Position numbers and translations under genes: made by a program | Notes under the pieces: model-generated | Seen by the model: only the letters and a program-made list of their open reading frames with translations | What the model was told of the DNA's origin: nothing | Databases searched by the model: none | Assembly: GCA_021775355.1 (NCBI GenBank) | Contig: JAJFHZ010000038.1 | Location: 1-43,856 of the forward strand | Reading direction: 5' to 3' | Source of the DNA: Amylibacter sp. | Lineage (GTDB): Bacteria > Pseudomonadota > Alphaproteobacteria > Rhodobacterales > Rhodobacteraceae | Length of the DNA stretch: 43,856 bases | Shown: piece after piece, positions 9,503 to 18,805 of the stretch | How the letters are laid out: each line of letters begins with the position of its first letter | How positions within the stretch are numbered: the stretch's first letter is position 1

Positions 9503-9786
9503 CTTCTCGCTCCTTACGCTAAACAGGCTTACTCTTAAAGCTCGTTGCTCTCGGGCTCCCCCCAGAGATTAAATATCCGCATTTTGTTTTTTCGCCCAAC
9601 AAAGGTCATGGTGAACACACATTGCCGTCACAATTAGCCTTATAAATGCCACATTTGGATGGGAAGTAAAATTTGTTTTTCCGTATATTGAAAAAATGAT
9701 ATAGAGAGAAACAATACTGTCATTATGGCCGTTAAGTTTCGTACTAGAGCTACTTTAATCACTAAAATACAGGATTTACTCCGCCT

Positions 9787-10527
9787 ATGCGTGTGAAGGA
9801 AACAAAATTAGATGCTCTACCTATCGGCTCTGCCCAACGCGCTTTCCTTGTTTTAGAGATGATTCTAAAAAACGGGCCAATAAAGCCCGCTGAAATATGT
9901 CAAAAATCTGGCCTTGGGCGCAGTTCTGTTCACCGTGCCATTCACCTGCTTGTCGATCAGGGCTGGGTGCGTCAACAATTGGGGGACAGGGCCTGTGTCG
10001 CAACTTACCAATTAGACCAACTGGCAGTTGACGCAAACTTCAGCCAGCCTGTACAGGACCAGATTTATCCAATCCTGAAAGAACTGTGCGTCGCACATTA
10101 TCTGCATGGTGATATTGCATTCATGTTTGGCGGAGGTCGCATCAAATTGGTCGAAAGTACTGACAGTAAAATCGATATAAATGCAGAGTTTTCCTTGGTG
10201 TCGTCTGATATCGCCACAGCAATATACAGCATCATGGAACCGGTACAAATCACCCGCCTGACTTCACGCGCCTTACAGACGATTGGCCCGCAGGAAAACG
10301 AAGAGGTCGTATCCGGAAGATTAGCCAAAAGGATCATACGGGCGCGTCAGGACGGGAATATGGCTTGGTCCTCTGACAGTTCTGTAGTCAGCATTCCATT
10401 TCAGGATGATGCGCAACTGTTTGGCGCAGTGCGGTTGCGACAAAAAGTATCGACACGCACCGCTAGGCAAACTCTATTGTTCGTCGCCTCAGAACTGCAA
10501 AGAACCCTGCCTGAGGTCTTTAAATAA
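9787..10527 (+). CDS. IclR-type transcriptional regulator
   Basis: A 246-residue regulator. The N-terminal winged helix (about 14-75) reads SAQRAFLVLEMILKNGPIKP, AEICQKSGLGRSSVHRAIHLLVDQGWVRQ, the usual IclR HTH with a recognition helix GRSSVHRAIHLL. The rest is a ligand-binding domain of IclR length but weakly conserved (SSDIATAIYSIMEP, AWSSDSSVVSIPFQDD, LFGAVRLRQK). The effector is unknown. It is divergent from the RTX/Hint gene across about 280 bp and upstream of the TerB-like gene. Confidence 0.8.
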   Translation: MRVKETKLDALPIGSAQRAFLVLEMILKNGPIKPAEICQKSGLGRSSVHRAIHLLVDQGWVRQQLGDRACVATYQLDQLAVDANFSQPVQDQIYPILKELCVAHYLHGDIAFMFGGGRIKLVESTDSKIDINAEFSLVSSDIATAIYSIMEPVQITRLTSRALQTIGPQENEEVVSGRLAKRIIRARQDGNMAWSSDSSVVSIPFQDDAQLFGAVRLRQKVSTRTARQTLLFVASELQRTLPEVFK

Positions 10528-10623
10528 GACACATTAATTATAAAGAACCTGATCACAAAATTCTGAACACATTTTCACGCGGAAGTCATTGATCTGTCTC
10601 AATCGAAAGTTTATGTCATCGAT

Positions 10624-11067
10624 ATGATCAAAGACATAATGAAAGCCTTTCAGGCTAAAATGCCCCGGACATTGAGTAAAGATGATGCCCGTATTGCGCT
10701 TGCGGCCCTTATGGTGCGGCTTGCACGTGCGGACGGAAACTATCAAAATGTTGAAATATCAATGATTGATCATGTTCTGGTCAATCGTTTTGGTCTGAAT
10801 GCAGGTGCCGCGCAAGCACTTCGTGAACAAGCAGAAGAAATTGAAGTACACGCTCCTGATAATGTACGCTTTACCCGCATTATAAAAGACGCAGTTCCTT
10901 ATGAAGAACGGGCAAGTGTTATCGAGGCCCTTTGGTCAGTGGTTTTATCCGACGGGGACCGCGACGATGAAGAACACGGCTTTATGCGGCTAATCACCAG
11001 TCTTTTAGGTGTCAGTGACCGTGATAGTGCATATGCCCGCCAACGTGCAGATAAAGCTATTGGTTAA
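10624..11067 (+). CDS. TerB-like protein
   Basis: A 147-residue, all-helical acidic protein with the TerB-type core ALAALMVRLARADGNYQNVE, acidic residues at helix ends, and the second half VIEALWSVVLSDGDRDDEEHGFM repeating the pattern. TerB-fold proteins are linked to tellurite and other envelope stress and may bind metal between the two helical halves. A cytoplasmic location is expected. Neither the ATG at 10624 nor the in-frame ATG at 10639 has a convincing Shine-Dalgarno sequence, so the start is uncertain by five codons. It is followed 81 bp later by the desaturase gene on the same strand. Confidence 0.8.
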   Translation: MIKDIMKAFQAKMPRTLSKDDARIALAALMVRLARADGNYQNVEISMIDHVLVNRFGLNAGAAQALREQAEEIEVHAPDNVRFTRIIKDAVPYEERASVIEALWSVVLSDGDRDDEEHGFMRLITSLLGVSDRDSAYARQRADKAIG

Positions 11068-11148
11068 TTTTCGTTTTGAAAACTCCGGATTTTAAGGTAA
11101 TCACAAAACTGTGAATATAATTCACATCCTTAAAAACTGGAGACACCC

Positions 11149-12072
11149 ATGTCGTCGCAATTGCGCCCTTCGCGGGCCTATGAGTGGCCAACGCTTTGCC
11201 TACTTGCACTAACCTATACACTATGGGTTAGTATCACCCTTTACGCACAGACCTTGGGGCCTGCTTTATCAATCCTGCTTTTGTCACCCGTCATCACATT
11301 GCACTCTTCATTGCAGCATGAAACCCTGCATACGATTGAACCACGCTGGAAGTTTTTTGGACAACTCATGGTTTTCCCCGCTATCGGACTTGCCATCCCA
11401 TACATCAGATTTCGTGACAGCCATTTGCAACATCACAACAATGAAAACCTGACCGATCCTTATGATGACCCTGAAAGCGGTTATATGGTGAAAGAAGTTT
11501 GGACAAGCTTACCCCGATGGTTGCAGATCATTTTGACATTTAACAACACCTTATTGGGCCGCCTGCTGATCGGGCCACTGATCGGGCAAATCGCGTTTAT
11601 GCGTGCTGACTGGCGATTGATCAAAGCAGGAAATCGCGCGGTATTAATCGGTTGGCTGGTGCATATCCCCGCAGTTATTCTTGTGCTTAGCTGGTTACTT
11701 ACGGCCGGAACGATGCCAATTTGGGCCTATGCAGTTGCAGCCTATGCCGGCCTTTCCATCCTTAAGATCCGCACATTTCTGGAACACCGAGCATACACCC
11801 AACCCAATGGCCGCAGTGTTATTATAGAAGGACAATGCCCATTGTCTTTCTTGTTTTTGAACAACAGCCTGCACGCGGTTCATCATGCGCATCCGCAAGT
11901 TTCATGGTATAACCTTCCGGCTTATTACCGCACCAGCAAAGCCAAATTTCTGGGGGAAAACCGTGATTACCGGTACGCCAACTATGCCACCGTATTTCGC
12001 AAATATTTCTTTCACGCCAAAGAACCTGTTGAACATCCCCTTTGGAGCTTGGAGAACCGCCATGATCGCTAG
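11149..12072 (+). CDS. Membrane fatty-acid desaturase/hydroxylase family protein
   Basis: A 307-residue integral membrane protein with the three histidine clusters of the di-iron desaturase family: HETLH (57-61), HLQHH (92-96) and HAVHH (242-246). There are hydrophobic segments around residues 15-55, 73-85 and 165-208. These proteins use O2 and electrons to desaturate or hydroxylate acyl chains or related lipids. The substrate cannot be told, and no electron-transfer partner is adjacent. The last 11 bases overlap the next gene, so translational coupling with the PhnD-like protein is likely, an unusual partnership. Confidence 0.88.
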   Translation: MSSQLRPSRAYEWPTLCLLALTYTLWVSITLYAQTLGPALSILLLSPVITLHSSLQHETLHTIEPRWKFFGQLMVFPAIGLAIPYIRFRDSHLQHHNNENLTDPYDDPESGYMVKEVWTSLPRWLQIILTFNNTLLGRLLIGPLIGQIAFMRADWRLIKAGNRAVLIGWLVHIPAVILVLSWLLTAGTMPIWAYAVAAYAGLSILKIRTFLEHRAYTQPNGRSVIIEGQCPLSFLFLNNSLHAVHHAHPQVSWYNLPAYYRTSKAKFLGENRDYRYANYATVFRKYFFHAKEPVEHPLWSLENRHDR

Positions 12073-12796
12073 CCTGCCAATGTATCAGCGCACGGAAAAT
12101 AAGGCAGCGCATAATCGTTATTGGCAATCTATTGCGGCAAACTTAAACAGAAACGGTATCGATGCACCGGCACAGTTAAGCGAATGCGAAGGCAATGATC
12201 ACTGGCTGCGCAACGACCTTGTCCTTAGCCAGACCTGCGGTATGCCTTATCGAATATCTTTGCACGGTAAGGTACAATTGGTGGGCACACCCGGCTTTGA
12301 GACCCCAAATTGTCCAGCAGGTTATTACAACAGTATTTTCATCGTAAATACGCAGGACACCCGAACAAAGCTTGGCGACTTCAAAACGGCAAATATAGCG
12401 GTGAATGAAATAACTTCGCAATCAGGCTTTGCCGCCCCACAAAACGCGGCCAAAAAAGCGGGTTTTCAATTTAAAGACATAACACTTTCTGGTGGGCACG
12501 CCATTTCGGCAAAAATGGTCGCGTCAGGGCAAGCAGATATTGCTGCCATTGACGCGGAAACATGGCGTAATATTCAAATATACGATAATTTTACCACAGA
12601 ACTACGGGTTTTATGCAACACAGAACCGACACCCGCCCTGCCCTATATTTGTGCATTGGGATTGGATAAAACAGTTATCGCACAGGCAGTAACAGATGCC
12701 ATTGATGCCTTGTCAAACGAAGACCGCGCATGCCTGAACATACGCGGCCTGATCCAAATCCCTAGTGCTGACTATTTGGCAGTCGAAAACCCTTAG
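12062..12796 (+). CDS. PhnD-like substrate-binding protein without signal peptide
   Basis: About 244 residues from ATG 12062 ([13 protein letters not shown]); the frame is open to 11885, but that part overlaps the desaturase. The fold is that of the PhnD/transferrin-like binding proteins: ASLPMY start, [63 protein letters not shown], then a C-terminal helix. Normal PhnD proteins are exported; here no signal sequence or lipobox exists, so it is probably cytoplasmic and may sense rather than transport a ligand. No ABC permease or ATPase is nearby. Its stop overlaps the convergent glutaryl-CoA dehydrogenase stop by three bases. Confidence 0.78.
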   Translation: MIASLPMYQRTENKAAHNRYWQSIAANLNRNGIDAPAQLSECEGNDHWLRNDLVLSQTCGMPYRISLHGKVQLVGTPGFETPNCPAGYYNSIFIVNTQDTRTKLGDFKTANIAVNEITSQSGFAAPQNAAKKAGFQFKDITLSGGHAISAKMVASGQADIAAIDAETWRNIQIYDNFTTELRVLCNTEPTPALPYICALGLDKTVIAQAVTDAIDALSNEDRACLNIRGLIQIPSADYLAVENP

Positions 12797-14016
12797 AAAA
12801 ACGCCTGCAAGCCAGTTTGTGCACGCCCCAAAATAAGCGCATGTACGTCATGGGCACCTTCGTAGGTGTTCACGGTTTCAAGGTTCACCATATGGCGCAT
12901 CACTTGAAATTCCTGACTGATCCCGTTGCCGCCGTGCATATCACGTGACATTCGTGCAATATCCAATGCTTTACCACAGTTGTTGCGTTTGATCATGGAA
13001 ATCATCTCGGGTGCCGCTTTGGCCTGATCCATCAAACGGCCAACCTGTATTGATGCTTGCAAGCCGAGTGTAATATCGGTTTGCATATCGGCCAGTTTTT
13101 TCTGGAATAACTGGGTTTGCGCCAACGGGCGTTTAAACTGGATACGATCCAGCCCGTATTGGCGCGATGCGTGCCAACAAAACTCGGCTGAGCCCATCAC
13201 ACCCCAAGCAATGCCGTAACGCGCACGGTTCAAGCAGCCAAACGGGCCTTTCAGACCTTCTACATGTGGCAGAAGCGCATCTTCGCCGACTTCAACGTCC
13301 TGCATCACAATCTCGCCGGTAATGGAAGCACGAAGCGATAACTTGCCTTCAATTTTCGGCGCAGACAAACCTTTCAGACCTTTTTCCAGCACAAAACCTT
13401 TAATCCTGCCGCCATGTTCTTCGGACTTGGCCCAAACCACAAACACATCCGCAATCGGCGCGTTGGAAATCCACATTTTCGAACCCGTGATCTTATACCC
13501 TGTTGCAGTCTTGACCGCGCGAGTTTTCATCCCACCCGGATCAGAGCCTGCATCCGGCTCAGTCAGCCCGAAACAACCGATATACTCACCCGACGCCAGT
13601 TTTGGCAGGTATTTCATGCGTTGCTCTTCACTGCCGTAAGCGTAAATCGGATACATCACCAAGGATGATTGCACAGACATCATCGACCGATAGCCACTAT
13701 CCACACGTTCAACTTCACGCGCAACCAATCCATAAGTCACATAGCCTGCACCAATGCCACCATATTCTTCCGGCAAAGTCGCACCAAGCAAACCCATTTC
13801 ACCCATTTCGCGAAAAATTGCAGGGTCGGTTTCTTCATTGGCATAGGCCTGAATGATACGCGGTTGCAACTTATCCTGCGCATAGGCACGTGCCGCATCG
13901 CGGATCATGCGTTCCTCTTCCGTCAGCTGATCTTCCAGCATCAAGGGGTCTTCCCAGTTGAATGATCCCAAATCGGGGGCGTCTTTCGGTTTAAGGCTAG
14001 GTTTTTCAGCAGACAT
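12793..14016 (-). CDS. gcdH: Glutaryl-CoA dehydrogenase
   Basis: An FAD-dependent acyl-CoA dehydrogenase, about 407 residues, that oxidises and decarboxylates glutaryl-CoA to crotonyl-CoA in lysine/tryptophan or glutarate breakdown. The start is placed at ATG 14016 ([16 protein letters not shown]), where GGAG lies six bases upstream; a 10-codon longer frame exists. Motifs: [17 protein letters not shown] near the N-terminus, [17 protein letters not shown] (FAD/substrate), [33 protein letters not shown], and the catalytic Glu in [11 protein letters not shown]. The [11 protein letters not shown] and TYEGAHDVH forms favour GCDH over other family members. It is divergent from the amidotransferase operon, with a 20-bp palindrome between them. 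Confidence 0.93.
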   Translation of the reverse strand: MSAEKPSLKPKDAPDLGSFNWEDPLMLEDQLTEEERMIRDAARAYAQDKLQPRIIQAYANEETDPAIFREMGEMGLLGATLPEEYGGIGAGYVTYGLVAREVERVDSGYRSMMSVQSSLVMYPIYAYGSEEQRMKYLPKLASGEYIGCFGLTEPDAGSDPGGMKTRAVKTATGYKITGSKMWISNAPIADVFVVWAKSEEHGGRIKGFVLEKGLKGLSAPKIEGKLSLRASITGEIVMQDVEVGEDALLPHVEGLKGPFGCLNRARYGIAWGVMGSAEFCWHASRQYGLDRIQFKRPLAQTQLFQKKLADMQTDITLGLQASIQVGRLMDQAKAAPEMISMIKRNNCGKALDIARMSRDMHGGNGISQEFQVMRHMVNLETVNTYEGAHDVHALILGRAQTGLQAFF

Positions 14017-14088
14017 CATAAACTCCATCAAAGCGGCTTTTTCCATGGACTAAACAAGAACGTTACGGTCTGCAAGCTGTCCTTTGGA

Positions 14089-14108
14089 AATAATTTGATC
14101 AAATTATT
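14089..14108. promoter_or_regulatory. Perfect 20-bp palindrome, candidate operator
   Basis: AATAATTTGA followed by its exact complement TCAAATTATT, centred on GATC, sits in the 151-bp gap between gcdH (start 14016) and the amidotransferase gene (start 14168). Perfect symmetry over 20 bp with no spacer is typical of a dimeric repressor site. It could control both divergent genes. No regulator gene is adjacent. Confidence 0.6.
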
Positions 14109-14167
14109 CTTGCGCCCCTCATAGGGCATCTGCTAGCCATGGTTTAACAACCCAAATCAGGTGACCT

Positions 14168-14854
14168 ATGAAGATCGGTATTTTGCAAACAGGCATGGCC
14201 CCTGTAGAACTGGCTGATAGCCACGGGGAATACCCCGAAATGTTTGAACAGTTTCTGGCAGGACGTGGATTCGACTTCCAAAACTTCAACATACTAAAAC
14301 ACCAATTTCCGAAATCCATTGATGATGCCGACGGTTGGCTGATTACAGGATCCAGGCACGGTGTTTATGAAGACCACGACTGGATCGCACCGCTGGAAGA
14401 GTTTGTGCGCAAAGTCTACGCCGCCGATATTCCCCTTGTGGGCGTCTGTTTCGGACATCAGATCATTGCCCAGGCCTTGGGCGGCAAGGTTGAAAAATAC
14501 ACAGACGGATGGTCAGTGGGCCATGCCGAATATGAAATGGAAGATTGCGAAAATCCAATTTTACTGAACGCATGGCATCAGGATCAGGTTGTTGAACTCC
14601 CTGAAAACGCCCGGGTTATCGGTGCCAGTGCATTTTGCAAATATGCAATGCTGGCTTATGGCGACAAGGTTTTAACCGTGCAACCGCATCCGGAATTCAG
14701 TGACCACTTCGTTGAAGGGTTGATTAAGTATCGCGCGGTTGGTGTTGTACCAGATGATCTGTTACAGGTTGCAACATCGCGTATGGGCACACCGAAACAG
14801 GCGGAAATGATTGCCGATCTGTTTACCGATATATTCAAGCAGGCAAAAGCTTAA
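14168..14854 (+). CDS. Class I glutamine amidotransferase-like hydrolase (PuuD-like role possible)
   Basis: A 228-residue stand-alone class I amidotransferase domain. The nucleophile is Cys94 in VGVCFGHQ, with the catalytic His174 and Glu176 in VQPHPEFS; WLITGSRHGVYE forms the oxyanion region. It is followed after 10 bases by a glutamine-synthetase-like gene and then an FAD oxidoreductase. In the gamma-glutamyl-putrescine route a related hydrolase (PuuD) releases glutamate from the gamma-glutamyl product, so that role is likely here. The sequence alone does not exclude another gamma-glutamyl or GMP-synthase-like substrate. Confidence 0.85.
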   Translation: MKIGILQTGMAPVELADSHGEYPEMFEQFLAGRGFDFQNFNILKHQFPKSIDDADGWLITGSRHGVYEDHDWIAPLEEFVRKVYAADIPLVGVCFGHQIIAQALGGKVEKYTDGWSVGHAEYEMEDCENPILLNAWHQDQVVELPENARVIGASAFCKYAMLAYGDKVLTVQPHPEFSDHFVEGLIKYRAVGVVPDDLLQVATSRMGTPKQAEMIADLFTDIFKQAKA

Positions 14855-14864
14855 GGAGGCTCTT

Positions 14865-16235
14865 ATGAGCACGCAAAACGACTGGATCAAAAAACTGCCG
14901 CAGGCCGCACAGGATTATGTCGCAGGACGTAAACTGGAAGAGGTGGAATGTATAATCTCAGACACCCCCGGTATCAGTCGCGGCAAATGCATGCCAGCAC
15001 GTAAATTTGGCCGTATGGATCAAATGTACCTGCCTGACAGTATTTTCTATCAAACAATCACCGGTGGCTATGTCGATATAGACGAGATGGAAAACCAGTA
15101 CACCGAGGGCGATATGGTGCTGACACCTGATTTTGCTTCAGCTACAGCTGCACCTTGGACAGGTGACATCACATTACAGGTCATTCACAATGTTGAAGAC
15201 TTAAAAGGCAACCCCATGCCCGTGGTGCCGCGCAATGTTTTAAAGCGCGTGTTATCTTTGTATGAGGCCGAAGGTTGGGCGCCCGTGGTAGCCCCTGAAA
15301 TGGAGTTTTATCTTGTCGCGCCCAACACTGACCCCAACCATCCAATTGAACCCCCCATGGGGCGCACAGGTCGAAAAGCGGCCAGTCAACAGGCTTATTC
15401 AATGTCGGCGGTGGATGAATACGGCCCCGTCATTGACGACATATATGATTTTGCAGAAGCGCAAGGCTTTGAAATAGATACAATTATTCAAGAAGGTGGT
15501 GCAGGACAGATTGAGATTAATCTGCAACATGGCGATCCGATCAAACTGGCCGATGAAGTATTCTTTTTCAAACGCCTTATCAAAGAAGCCGCCTTGCGCC
15601 ACAATTGTTTTGCCACCTTTATGGCCAAACCGATGGGCGACCAGCCAGGCTCTGCCATGCATATCCACCACTCTATTCTGGATACAAAAACCGGCCGGAA
15701 TATCTTTACGGGCAAAGACGGCGAATCAACGGCAGCCTTTACCCAGTTCATTGCAGGATTACAAACCTACCTGCCCGCAGCGACCCCGTTTATTGCGCCT
15801 TATGTGAACTCATACCGACGTTATGTGGCGCATTTTTCTGCGCCTATCAATTTAGAATGGGCCGAAGACAACCGCACCACGGGTATCCGCGTACCCATTT
15901 CCGGCCCGGAAGCGCGCCGCGTTGAAAACCGTGTCGCAGGTATGGATTGCAACCCTTATATCGGGATCGCTGCCAGTTTAGCTTGTGGTTATTTGGGGAT
16001 GAAAAACAAACTGAAGCCACGTAGTGCCGCATCCGGTGAAGCCTATGAAGCGGAAAGGGATATACCACCATCCATGTACGAAGCCCTTTCGTTACTAGAT
16101 GAATGTCCGGAGTTAGCCGAGATTATGGGCAAAGAATTCACAATGATTTACAAAGCAATCAAACGGATGGAATATGATGAATTTCAAGAAGTTATCTCAC
16201 CTTGGGAACGTGAACATCTGTTGATGAATGTCTGA
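14865..16235 (+). CDS. Glutamine-synthetase family gamma-glutamyl-amine ligase (PuuA-like)
   Basis: About 456 residues from ATG 14865, which is preceded by a strong AAGGAGG; a longer frame to 14811 overlaps the previous gene and is rejected. The glutamine-synthetase fold is clear: VAPEMEFYL (metal-binding Glu), GAGQIEINLQHGDP, GSAMHIHHS, NSYRRYVAHFSAP and NRVAGMDCNPYIG. The spacing matches PuuA/GlnT-type ligases that join glutamate to putrescine or other amines using ATP, rather than nitrogen-assimilation GlnA: there is no adenylylation-loop tyrosine motif that I recognise. It shares a TGATG overlap with the following FAD oxidoreductase. The exact amine is not determinable. Confidence 0.88.
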   Translation: MSTQNDWIKKLPQAAQDYVAGRKLEEVECIISDTPGISRGKCMPARKFGRMDQMYLPDSIFYQTITGGYVDIDEMENQYTEGDMVLTPDFASATAAPWTGDITLQVIHNVEDLKGNPMPVVPRNVLKRVLSLYEAEGWAPVVAPEMEFYLVAPNTDPNHPIEPPMGRTGRKAASQQAYSMSAVDEYGPVIDDIYDFAEAQGFEIDTIIQEGGAGQIEINLQHGDPIKLADEVFFFKRLIKEAALRHNCFATFMAKPMGDQPGSAMHIHHSILDTKTGRNIFTGKDGESTAAFTQFIAGLQTYLPAATPFIAPYVNSYRRYVAHFSAPINLEWAEDNRTTGIRVPISGPEARRVENRVAGMDCNPYIGIAASLACGYLGMKNKLKPRSAASGEAYEAERDIPPSMYEALSLLDECPELAEIMGKEFTMIYKAIKRMEYDEFQEVISPWEREHLLMNV

Positions 16236-17542
16236 TGGATATGCTGCACAAGAATGACCGGTTGGGGCAATATCCCGACAGTTGGTATACTGCAACCGCT
16301 AACAAACTGTCAGCGTTCCCTACCCTAAAAGGTGCGATTAAGGCGGACATCTGCATCATCGGTGCAGGTTACACCGGTCTGTCATCCGCCCTGCATTTGG
16401 CACAAGCCGGCTTTAACGTGGTCTTGCTGGACGCCCACCGTGTTGGCTGGGGTGCGTCAGGGCGGAATGGCGGGCAATTGGGTAGCGGCCAGCGACGTGA
16501 ACAAGATGAATTAGAAAAAATACTTGGGGTCGATCATGCCAAGCTGCTTTGGGATATTGCCGAAGAAAGCAAAGCCACTGTGCGCGATCTGGTGACAGCA
16601 CATGACATTCAGTGCGATTTGCGCGACGGCATCGCCCACACCGATTGGCACGCATCCGGCGTACCGGCCCAGCACGCTTACGCGGAAAAACTGCAACGCG
16701 ATTACGGCTACGACAAAATATCCACACTTGATAAAACACAAGTACGCGAACTGGTTGGGTCAAACGCTTATCACGGTGGTACACTTGATATGGGTGCTGG
16801 ACATCTGCACCCGTTGAACTTCGCGCTTGGTCTGGCAAAGGCGGCTGCAGATGCAGGTGTCAGTATTTATGAAAAATCCGAAGTAACAGGCATTAAAAGC
16901 GGTAAAAATCACCACATTGCAACCGCTTCGGGAACCGTGGACGCCACACATCTGATCTACGCTTGCAATGGATATTTAGGCCATTTGGAAGGCAAGGTTG
17001 CCGCCAAAGTTATGCCGATCAACAATTTTATCGTCGCAACCGAGCATTTGGGCAAAGATATGGCCGAAAGCCTGATTGCACGCGATGTAGCAATCGCCGA
17101 TAGCAAATTCGTGGTGAATTATTTCAGACGCAGTACCGACAACCGTATGCTTTTCGGTGGCGGCGAAACTTATGGGTACCGTTTCCCTAGAGATATCAAA
17201 GCTTTAGTCAGTAAACCCATGTTGGCAGTATATCCACAACTGGCCGATGTAAAACTGGATTACGCATGGGGCGGCACCTTGGGTATAACTATGAATCGTA
17301 TGCCCAGTTTTATGCGCCTTTCGCCCACGTCCTATTCCCTGTCGGGGTATTCAGGCCACGGTGTCGGGATGGCAACAATGGCCGGTAAAATCATAGCGCG
17401 CGCCATTCAGGGCCAAGCAGAACAATTTGACACAATGGCATCCGTCCCCGCCCCCCGCTTTCCGGGTGGTGCGCGTTTGCGTTGGCCCGGATTGGTCATG
17501 GCAATGACATGGTATTCATTGCGCGATCGGTTGGGGTTTTAA
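16235..17542 (+). CDS. FAD-dependent amine oxidoreductase (PuuB-like)
   Basis: A 435-residue DAO-fold flavoprotein. The N-terminal FAD-binding site reads ADICIIGAGYTGLSSALHLAQ (about 37-57), followed by VVLLDAHRVGWGASGRNGGQLGSGQ, the hallmark of the gamma-glutamylputrescine oxidase group. The C-terminal part has YAWGGTLGITMNRMPSF and SGYSGHGVGMATMAGK. It should oxidise the gamma-glutamylated amine made by the preceding ligase to an aldehyde. The start codon overlaps the ligase stop (TGATG), so the three genes from 14168 form an operon. The aldehyde dehydrogenase expected in the full route is not in this window. Confidence 0.88.
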   Translation: MDMLHKNDRLGQYPDSWYTATANKLSAFPTLKGAIKADICIIGAGYTGLSSALHLAQAGFNVVLLDAHRVGWGASGRNGGQLGSGQRREQDELEKILGVDHAKLLWDIAEESKATVRDLVTAHDIQCDLRDGIAHTDWHASGVPAQHAYAEKLQRDYGYDKISTLDKTQVRELVGSNAYHGGTLDMGAGHLHPLNFALGLAKAAADAGVSIYEKSEVTGIKSGKNHHIATASGTVDATHLIYACNGYLGHLEGKVAAKVMPINNFIVATEHLGKDMAESLIARDVAIADSKFVVNYFRRSTDNRMLFGGGETYGYRFPRDIKALVSKPMLAVYPQLADVKLDYAWGGTLGITMNRMPSFMRLSPTSYSLSGYSGHGVGMATMAGKIIARAIQGQAEQFDTMASVPAPRFPGGARLRWPGLVMAMTWYSLRDRLGF

Positions 17543-17578
17543 CGCAAATATTATGGTGACAAGAACATGATCGTTGTA

Positions 17579-17607
17579 TAATAACTGAAACTAAGTTTCG
17601 GTTATTA
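17579..17607. promoter_or_regulatory. 29-bp near-perfect palindrome upstream of the DegT-type gene
   Basis: TAATAACTGAAAC (17579-17591), spacer TAA, then GTTTCGGTTATTA (17595-17607). The 13-base arms match except for one T/C position, which would be a G-U pair in RNA. It ends 13 bases before the ATG at 17621. No T run follows, so it is not an obvious terminator of the preceding operon. An operator for the neighbouring gene is the simplest reading. Confidence 0.6.
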
Positions 17608-17620
17608 CGAAAGTGCAAAC

Positions 17621-18802
17621 ATGTTAAAACGCGACCTACACCAAGCTGAACCTATTCCTGAAGAAGCCCGCGCCACTATTGACGCATTACTCGCATCAGG
17701 TGATCTGTTTCGCTATCATGCACCCCAAAACGCCCCTGTCACCCTTTTAGAGCAGGAATTTGCAGTCATGTTGGGTGCAAAATATGCACTTGCCGTTGCA
17801 TCATGCTCGGCTGCCCTTTTCCTAAGCCTAAAGGCCCTTGATTTACCAAGAGATGCTAAGGTTTTAATCCCTGCCTTTACTTTTGCCGCCGTACCATCCG
17901 CTGTCGTTCACGCCAACTGCACGCCGGTTTTAGTGGAAGTCGGCGATAACTACCGCATAGACATGACAGATTTCGAGGCCAAGCTCACTACCGATATAGA
18001 AGCTGTTTTGATCAGTCATATGCGTGGGCACACATCCGACATGGACCAGATCAAGGGGCTTTGTGATGCAAGGGGTATTCCCTTGATCGAAGATGCTGCC
18101 CATTCGCTTGGCACCACTTGGAATGGCCAAAATATCGGGACAATCGGCAAAGTCGGTTGTTTCAGCTTTCAATCCTACAAACTGCTAAATGGTGGTGAAG
18201 GCGGAATTTTGATCACGGATGACGATGATATTATCGCGCGTTGCGTAATCATGTCAGGCGCCTATGAAAGCAACTGGCAAAAACACGGGCTGGATTGCAA
18301 TACATTCGCGAAGTACCAAAACGAATTACCACTTTACAACACGCGGCTCAGCAACTTGTCGGCCGCCGTTATTCAACCGCAATTACAGCATGTCACGCGC
18401 CGTATACGTGACGGTTTGCGCAACCATGACTTGATGGCGGAACAACTGAACGCATCGCCGCACTTATCTGTTCCATCCCCCTTGGTACCGGAAAGTCGTG
18501 CGCCCGACAGTATTCAATTCAATCTGGTCGGCTTTAGTGATGATGAAGCCCATGCTTTGATGCGCGAAACCAAAGATCGTGGTGTTGCGGTCAGTATATT
18601 CGGCTTGCACAACGGCAATGCGCGGGCCTTTTGGAACTGGAAGTTTTTGGGCGACACCCCAGACTTACCCCAAACCAAAGCCATGCTTATGCGCGCCTGC
18701 GATGTCCGCCTGCCGGCATCCCTGACCGAAGATCAAGTGAATGCTGTTGCCGATGTTATTTTGTCCTCTGTCAGACAAATCAAACGCTCTAAAGCAGCCT
18801 AA
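17621..18802 (+). CDS. DegT/DnrJ/EryC1/StrS-type PLP-dependent enzyme
   Basis: A 393-residue fold-type I PLP enzyme of the DegT/sugar aminotransferase family. The internal aldimine lysine is Lys187 in SFQSYKLLNGGEGG, with Asp158 in IEDAAHSLG contacting the pyridine nitrogen, and IPAFTFAAVPSAV and the RLSNLSAAVIQPQL helix. Classic members aminate nucleotide-linked keto-sugars, but no sugar-nucleotide genes are nearby. Here it sits between an amine-oxidation operon and a DadA-like oxidoreductase, so an amino-acid or amine substrate is possible. It ends 3 bp from the convergent LysR gene. Which reaction it runs is unresolved. Confidence 0.85.
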   Translation: MLKRDLHQAEPIPEEARATIDALLASGDLFRYHAPQNAPVTLLEQEFAVMLGAKYALAVASCSAALFLSLKALDLPRDAKVLIPAFTFAAVPSAVVHANCTPVLVEVGDNYRIDMTDFEAKLTTDIEAVLISHMRGHTSDMDQIKGLCDARGIPLIEDAAHSLGTTWNGQNIGTIGKVGCFSFQSYKLLNGGEGGILITDDDDIIARCVIMSGAYESNWQKHGLDCNTFAKYQNELPLYNTRLSNLSAAVIQPQLQHVTRRIRDGLRNHDLMAEQLNASPHLSVPSPLVPESRAPDSIQFNLVGFSDDEAHALMRETKDRGVAVSIFGLHNGNARAFWNWKFLGDTPDLPQTKAMLMRACDVRLPASLTEDQVNAVADVILSSVRQIKRSKAA

Positions 18803-18805
18803 ACC

